Source: Mycolicibacterium helvum
Lineage (GTDB): Bacteria > Actinomycetota > Actinomycetes > Mycobacteriales > Mycobacteriaceae
Reading direction: 5' to 3'
NCBI RefSeq assembly: GCF_010731895.1
Contig: NZ_AP022596.1
Span: forward strand, 4,464,001 to 4,528,000
Length of the DNA stretch: 64,000 nucleotides
In this document: piece after piece, positions 59,715-64,000 of the stretch
How positions within the stretch are numbered: the first letter of the stretch is position 1
How the letters are laid out: each line of letters opens with the position of its first letter
The notes under the pieces: model-generated
Databases searched by the model: none
What the model was told of the DNA's origin: nothing
Seen by the model: the letters and a program-made list of their open reading frames with translations, nothing else
Program-made: the position numbers and the translations under genes

Positions 59715-61277
59715 GTGTCGATCACCCGTCCCTCGCTCACGGGATCGCTGTTCCCGCAGCTGCCCGACCGCTCCCGCGGTCGCTTTCGCACTGCCCTGAT
59801 CGTCCTCGTGGCGGCGCTGGTGGGATTCGCCGTGCAGCGCTGGCAGGCCGCGATGATCGCGACCGCCGTGTGCGGGCTGCCCGTGCTGTTCGTCGTCTAT
59901 CTGCGCCAAACCAGCATTCGCCGCACCGTCGGGTTACGCGGTGTCGTCGTATCCGCTGTTCTGGGACTGGGTTTGGGAGTCGGGTGGGCGCTGTTTGCGG
60001 GCCCGATCGTCGCTCACGCCTACGACGCGGCGCTGGGTGCGCAGACGAATCTGGCGCAGGTCTTGCTCTTCGGGGTGGCTGTCCCGATCAGCGAGGCACT
60101 TCTGATGCTGGTGCCCGCGGTGATCGTGCGGCTGATGGACCGCACCCCTCGCGATGCACGGGACGGCTTCACGATCGGCGCGCTCGGCGCGACAGTGTTC
60201 ACCGGGGCCGCCAGCGCGACCCTGCTGGTGCCGCAACTGGCGATGGGTGTCACCGCCCCTGACCGGTCGGTCGGCAGCCTCGTGGTCGAGGCGCTGGTCG
60301 AGGGCATCGCGTGGCCCGTTGTGGGCCTGGTGACCGGCGGGATCATCGGCGTCGCATTGTGGTTTGCCAAGCCCCCCAACATGTCTCGCCGATACCGGGG
60401 TATCGGTCCGGCCGCCCTGCTGACGGTGCTGATCATGGTGACCGCGATGGGGGTGGTGGACGTCGTGCCGCTCTCATCGGCGTGGTACGGCGTGCTGCAT
60501 CTGCTGATCGCGTTCGCGGCGGGCGGCGTGTCGCACCTCGTCATCGCGGCAGCACTGCGTCACCAGGCCCGCGACCGAGCCGACGGCGCCGGGCAATCGG
60601 AGCGCGCCCCCAGCTATACCGGTGTGTTGGGGTCTATGGCCGCGGGCCTGGCCGTGGCAGTCGCCGCCGGTGTCGTGGTGTCAGCGCGGATCACGCCCGC
60701 GCAGCAACCCTATGTGTGCCCACCGGATTGCGGCAGGCCGCCGCTGGGCGTCCCGGTCGAAAGCAACCCACGGTTCAGCGGCGACGACGGGGCATTCTCG
60801 GTTGCCTATCCCGCCGCGAGCGCTGCCTACGAGGTCACCTTCGACCCGCCCGGCGTGAAAGGCGTTGAGCTGACGTATATCGGCGGGGATACCGGCACCC
60901 TGACACTGTTCGGCGAGCCCGCAGACGGTCGCACCGCCAAGCAGATCGTCCAGCAACTCGTCGAAAGTCGATACCCGGGTGCCGGCGTCGACTACGAAAT
61001 CCCCAACGCGTCGGTCGGTTATCAGCCCGGCTACGGTGTCGTCGCCGACATGTTCTCGGCCGGATCCCCGGCCAGCCACACCCGGCTTCGGGTGATGATC
61101 CTGGCTGCGGTCAAGCATGACTACGCGCTGATCGCTGCCGCCGTCGGCCCCTACCACCAATTCAGTCCCGCCTACGGGACCGGTCAGCCGTCTGGGGCCA
61201 ACTTCGAACTGGCCATGGATATGGGCAAGTACGTCAACAGCTTCACGTGGCATGGCGACCGCTACGGGCGCCCTTAG
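59715..61277 (+). CDS. Polytopic membrane protein with PrsW-like core and extracytoplasmic C-terminal domain
   Basis: The GTG at 59715 gives 520 aa. Residues about 25-335 hold some eight hydrophobic helices. Among them ISEALLMLVPAVIVRLMDR and RDGFTIGALGATVFTGA recall the arrangement in PrsW/CAAX-type membrane proteases, but the EExxK motif is not intact. A CPPDCGRPPLG segment starts a soluble tail of about 180 residues with no family I recognise (VAYPAASAAYEVTFDPPGVK). It starts 3 bases after the S53 peptidase stop, so the two are co-expressed. Peptidase activity is a guess. Confidence 0.65.
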   Translation: MSITRPSLTGSLFPQLPDRSRGRFRTALIVLVAALVGFAVQRWQAAMIATAVCGLPVLFVVYLRQTSIRRTVGLRGVVVSAVLGLGLGVGWALFAGPIVAHAYDAALGAQTNLAQVLLFGVAVPISEALLMLVPAVIVRLMDRTPRDARDGFTIGALGATVFTGAASATLLVPQLAMGVTAPDRSVGSLVVEALVEGIAWPVVGLVTGGIIGVALWFAKPPNMSRRYRGIGPAALLTVLIMVTAMGVVDVVPLSSAWYGVLHLLIAFAAGGVSHLVIAAALRHQARDRADGAGQSERAPSYTGVLGSMAAGLAVAVAAGVVVSARITPAQQPYVCPPDCGRPPLGVPVESNPRFSGDDGAFSVAYPAASAAYEVTFDPPGVKGVELTYIGGDTGTLTLFGEPADGRTAKQIVQQLVESRYPGAGVDYEIPNASVGYQPGYGVVADMFSAGSPASHTRLRVMILAAVKHDYALIAAAVGPYHQFSPAYGTGQPSGANFELAMDMGKYVNSFTWHGDRYGRP

Positions 61278-61289
61278 TTATGCCCCTGG

Positions 61290-61787
61290 TTATTCAGCGG
61301 GCGCGGTGGACCCGGCCAGCGGCATCGGGGGCATGCCCAGCTTGCGGTGATCCCAGGAGCGGGTGCGCTTGGTGACGATGCGCACCGCGACGCGCTTGTT
61401 CATCATCATGTCGACCGCCGGCTTGAGGTCATCGGTGTAGGGGCCGTTGTAGCGCTCCCAGACGCTGATGCCGACTTTGAAGATGGTGTCGGGGTCCTCG
61501 ACGATTTCGGCGACGCCTTCGAACGCGACGCCGCGCAGCGTGTCGTAGGTCATCCCGTCCTCGATGAGGAAGCTCACCCGCGGATCCCGCCGCAGGTTGA
61601 CTGCCTTCTGAGATTTGGCCTTCGTCTCGACCCAGACCTCACCGTCGATCACGCCGTACCACATCGCGACAAGGTGAGGCTGACCGTCGGCCCCGATGGT
61701 CGCCATGGTTCCGGTCCGGCTGCGGGCGACGAAATCTTCGATCTCGTCGTCGGACATGACGATCTGATTGCGCTGGTTGGTTCCCAT
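61290..61787 (-). CDS. PPOX-class flavin/F420-dependent oxidoreductase (Rv2991-like)
   Basis: The 165-aa product has the split-barrel pyridoxamine-phosphate-oxidase fold: MSDDEIEDFVARSRTGTMAT, QPHLVAMWYGVIDGEVWVET, KSQKAVNLRRDPRVSFLIED and GVAFEGVAEIVEDPD. Mycobacterial members bind F420 or flavin and reduce small molecules. The length matches Rv2991 (163 aa). It converges on the membrane protein gene across 12 bases. The substrate is unknown. Confidence 0.88.
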   Translation of the reverse strand: MGTNQRNQIVMSDDEIEDFVARSRTGTMATIGADGQPHLVAMWYGVIDGEVWVETKAKSQKAVNLRRDPRVSFLIEDGMTYDTLRGVAFEGVAEIVEDPDTIFKVGISVWERYNGPYTDDLKPAVDMMMNKRVAVRIVTKRTRSWDHRKLGMPPMPLAGSTAPAE

Positions 61788-61833
61788 GGCGTCAGTTTGT
61801 CAGGTGTGGTTCAGCGCAAGCCGGGTCGGGGTT

Positions 61834-62181
61834 CTATCGGCTCCCGCGCGGCTCAGCGGTGGGAACCGCCACCGGGACGGCGGGTCGATTCAGGTCGGCG
61901 CTGAGCACTTCGACCCGCGTCGCGACGGTGTGCCGAACTGTGTCGGCCGCCCGCCGGGTCGCGGTGAACCGGGTGGTGATCCCCACGGTCGCGGGAGAGA
62001 GCTGCTCAGACCTGAGCGAATCGATCGTGATCCGGCGGCGGTGCAGATCTGAGGCGAAGCGCAGCAGCGCTTGAGTGTGATCCTGCGAACGGATTTCGAC
62101 CGTAAGGGTGTGCGGGCAGGCAGGTTCGGTACTCCTCGGAACGGGACCGGGGGAGTGCAGCGCCGGGGCGGCGTCGGTCAT
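61834..62181 (-). CDS. ACT-domain (IlvN-like) small protein
   Basis: The 115-aa product contains one ACT-like unit, HTLTVEIRSQDHTQALLRFA, RRRITIDSLRSEQLSPATVG, ITTRFTATRR, resembling the ACT domain of acetolactate synthase small subunits but with no ALS-SS domain. It starts 16 bases after the valine dehydrogenase stop on the same strand. It may sense a branched-chain or aromatic amino acid and regulate that enzyme. The role is inferred from context. Confidence 0.65.
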   Translation of the reverse strand: MTDAAPALHSPGPVPRSTEPACPHTLTVEIRSQDHTQALLRFASDLHRRRITIDSLRSEQLSPATVGITTRFTATRRAADTVRHTVATRVEVLSADLNRPAVPVAVPTAEPRGSR

Positions 62182-62197
62182 GGCAGCTCACCTACTC

Positions 62198-63289
62198 TCA
62201 TTGCAGCGCAGCGGTTCGCAGCCGTGCGCGGGCCAGATCGTGGGCGGCTCTTCCGGCAAGCACGCCACGATCGCGCAGGATGGTGCGTACGGTCTCGCCG
62301 ACGGCGATCACCCGCTCGGTCGACTGCTCACGAGTGGCGTTGTCGAGTTCGCCGGCGATCTGGATGAGGCCGCCAGCGTTGGCGACGTAATCGGGCACCC
62401 ACACGACACCGCGTTCGTGCAGCACGTTCTCGACCCCGGGGTGCAATAGCTGATTATTGGCGGCCCCGCAGACGATGCGGGCAGTCAGTGACTGTGCCGA
62501 TGAGTCGGTCAGAGTGGCCCCCAGCGCGCATGGCGCATAGATGTCCACGGGTGCGTCGATGACCCTGTCGATGACCGACACGGCGGGGAACTCATCACGT
62601 AGCCGATCGGTCACGGCAGTGCTCACGTCGCACACCGACACTCTGGCGCCGGCGTCGGTCAGGAGGCCAACGAGATAGCGTCCGACCTTGCCGGTCCCCT
62701 CGACGCCGACCGTCCGGTCGCTCACATCGGGTTGCCCCCAGACGGATTCCGCGGCGGCCAGGATGGCGTGGAAGACACCGAGGGCGGTGAGCGGCGCGGT
62801 GTCGCCGGACCCGCCTTCAGCTGCCGTACGTGCTGTGACGTGGGTGGTCTGGCGCCCGATGATGTCCATGTCCTCGGAGGTGGTGCCGACGTCGCCAGCG
62901 GTGATGTAGCGCCCGCCGAGGGTGTCGATGAACCGGCCGTGGGCCTCGAGCAGCTCGGTGGTCTTGATCCGGTCGGGGTCGCCGATGATCACCGCCTTGC
63001 CGCCCCCCAGCCGCAATCCGGCGACGGCGGCCTTGTAGGTCATACCTCGCGACAGGCGCAAGACATCGGACAGTGCCTCCTGTTCACTGCGGTACGGGTA
63101 GAAACGGGTGCCACCCAACGCGGGTCCGAGTTTCGTCGAATGGATGCCGATGATCGCCCGCAACCCCGAGGGCTCATCGCAGCCGAACACCACTTGCTCA
63201 TGGGGCGCGTCGTCGGCGAAATCGGGTCGATCGAAGACACCCGAGGCGAGTTCGATGTCATCGGAATGTGAGCTGGCCAGGACGGACAT
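62198..63289 (-). CDS. Leu/Val/Phe dehydrogenase
   Basis: The 363-aa protein has the Glu/Leu/Phe/Val dehydrogenase signature AGLRLGGGKAVIIGDP with catalytic Lys. It also has GTRFYPYRSEQEALSDVLRL, TAGDVGTTSEDMDIIGR and the Rossmann motif VGVEGTGKVGRYLVG. It deaminates branched-chain or aromatic amino acids to 2-oxo acids with NAD. It lies between an indolepyruvate:ferredoxin oxidoreductase gene (upstream, 49 bases) and an ACT-domain gene, an amino acid catabolism group. Which amino acid is preferred cannot be told. Confidence 0.9.
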   Translation of the reverse strand: MSVLASSHSDDIELASGVFDRPDFADDAPHEQVVFGCDEPSGLRAIIGIHSTKLGPALGGTRFYPYRSEQEALSDVLRLSRGMTYKAAVAGLRLGGGKAVIIGDPDRIKTTELLEAHGRFIDTLGGRYITAGDVGTTSEDMDIIGRQTTHVTARTAAEGGSGDTAPLTALGVFHAILAAAESVWGQPDVSDRTVGVEGTGKVGRYLVGLLTDAGARVSVCDVSTAVTDRLRDEFPAVSVIDRVIDAPVDIYAPCALGATLTDSSAQSLTARIVCGAANNQLLHPGVENVLHERGVVWVPDYVANAGGLIQIAGELDNATREQSTERVIAVGETVRTILRDRGVLAGRAAHDLARARLRTAALQ

Positions 63290-63338
63290 CAGAGCGGTTT
63301 CCTTCAGTCAGGTTGTCGGGTAACGGATGAGAGCAGGG

Positions 63339-64000
63339 TTAGAGCGGGAGTACCGGTGGCTCGACGCCCAGTTCGCGCAGCCGCGTGCGGTATCTCTCGA
63401 TGTTTCGTAGCTTGACCGACTCGTAGCCGCGCACAAGCTGGGCGGATTCGGCTATCGCAGTGGCGGCGTCGTAGTTTTCGGCGGTCAGTGTCTGCGCGCG
63501 GCCAAGTACGGTCGCACGATAGTGCTGGTCGAGCAGCCGTTCGGTGCGTCGCATCGCGGTATGGCCGAACGGGTCAAACACGGTGCCGCGTAGACGTTTT
63601 GCGCGGGCGAGCAAGCGCAACGCCACATGTGTGCGGGGTCCGAGACCGATCTTCTTCGCGCGGCCGAGTGCCTGCAGTGCCGGTGGATGCAGCTTGTAGG
63701 TCAGTGTGTCGGAGCCCGGGAACTCGGCTGCCACCGAAGCGATGAACGCGGGGTCGGTCAACAGCCGGGCGACCTCGTACTCGTCCTTGTAAGCCATCAG
63801 GGTGAACAGCTCGCGTGCGACGGCTTCACTGAATTCGGTGCGTTCGCCGATCTGCCGTTCACTGCGCCAGACCTCCTCGACGACGGTCAGGTAGTCCAGC
63901 GCGGTACGACGGTCCTGGAAGGCCACCAGTTCGGCGGCCCGCCGCTCGCAGATCGCACGTGTCGGTCCGGCGACGGCGAATCCGGCCAGTAGGCCAGCCG
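63339..64000 (-). CDS. Indolepyruvate ferredoxin oxidoreductase (fused type), C-terminal end; N-terminal part outside window
   Basis: The reading frame stays open to the window edge. The visible 220 codons include ICERRAAELVAFQDRRTALD, LLTDPAFIASVAAEFPGSD, YKLHPPALQALGRAKKIGLG and FDPFGHTAMRRTERLLDQHY, which are typical of the C-terminal DUF6537 region of fused alpha/beta/gamma-type 2-oxoacid:ferredoxin oxidoreductases. These enzymes decarboxylate aryl- or branched 2-oxo acids to acyl-CoA. A start at 63926 would give a false short protein. The catalytic and Fe-S domains are outside the window. Confidence 0.85.
   Translation of the reverse strand, partial: AGLLAGFAVAGPTRAICERRAAELVAFQDRRTALDYLTVVEEVWRSERQIGERTEFSEAVARELFTLMAYKDEYEVARLLTDPAFIASVAAEFPGSDTLTYKLHPPALQALGRAKKIGLGPRTHVALRLLARAKRLRGTVFDPFGHTAMRRTERLLDQHYRATVLGRAQTLTAENYDAATAIAESAQLVRGYESVKLRNIERYRTRLRELGVEPPVLPL

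Noticed and set aside
63339..63926. Self-contained 195-aa protein
   Set aside because: The frame continues without a stop to the window edge and matches the C-terminal end of a large oxidoreductase.

Overview
The window is GC-rich, densely coded chromosomal DNA from a mycobacterium, most likely a fast-growing, saprophytic Mycolicibacterium-type species. The evidence is gene content and order. The blocks GH57 enzyme/methyltransferase - etfBA - acyltransferase pair - iscS-mnmA - lpqA - ligA - gatCA - pfkA - gatB, and then lppZ - DoxX - cfp6 - ilvBNC - serA - leuB - gltX, follow from memory the M. tuberculosis order Rv3032 to Rv2991 read in reverse. GTG starts are frequent and ATGA-type 4-bp overlaps are common. 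No rRNA, insertion sequence, phage gene or CRISPR array was seen.

Layout. 0-3 kb: minus-strand genes of methylglucose-lipopolysaccharide/glycogen-type alpha-glucan synthesis. 3-11 kb: electron-transfer flavoprotein, an OlsB/PlsC-like acyltransferase pair, cysteine desulfurase and tRNA thiolase, lipoprotein LpqA and a MetE-like protein. 10.8-13.2 kb: an accessory pair, a TetR repressor and a divergent TetX-like flavin monooxygenase, with two perfect palindromic operators between them. 13-22 kb: ligA, gatCAB, pfkA and a PAS-GGDEF diguanylate cyclase. 22-24.3 kb: a NarL-type response regulator and GAF histidine kinase.

24.3-40.4 kb holds the main accessory element, a complete Huc-type (group 2a) [NiFe]-hydrogenase locus. 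It has a divergent AraC regulator, hucM-hucS-hucL, a maturation protease with an extra C-terminal domain, an uncharacterised 84-aa protein, a TPR protein, a NifU-Rieske fusion (HucE), an NHL-repeat protein and an uncharacterised 278-aa protein. The maturation genes are hypBA on the opposite strand and hypFCDE. Together these would build a cytosolic enzyme that oxidises H2 at very low concentration and feeds electrons to menaquinone. It sits between gatB and lppZ, an interval that is short in M. tuberculosis.

40.4-45.7 kb: an Ala/Pro/Val-rich secreted protein, a double (tandem) TetR regulator, lppZ, a DoxX protein and cfp6. 45.7-54 kb: branched-chain amino acid synthesis (ilvBNC, leuB) with an attenuator leader peptide and terminator before ilvB, a hemophore-like protein, a carotenoid-type oxidoreductase and serA. 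54-58 kb: an MFS transporter, a FAH-family enzyme, gltX, tRNA-Gln(CUG) and tRNA-Glu(CUC). 58-64 kb: a sedolisin (S53) peptidase with a membrane protein, a PPOX flavoprotein, and a catabolic group of ACT-domain protein, Val/Leu dehydrogenase and the end of an indolepyruvate:ferredoxin oxidoreductase. No gap between genes exceeds about 260 bases.
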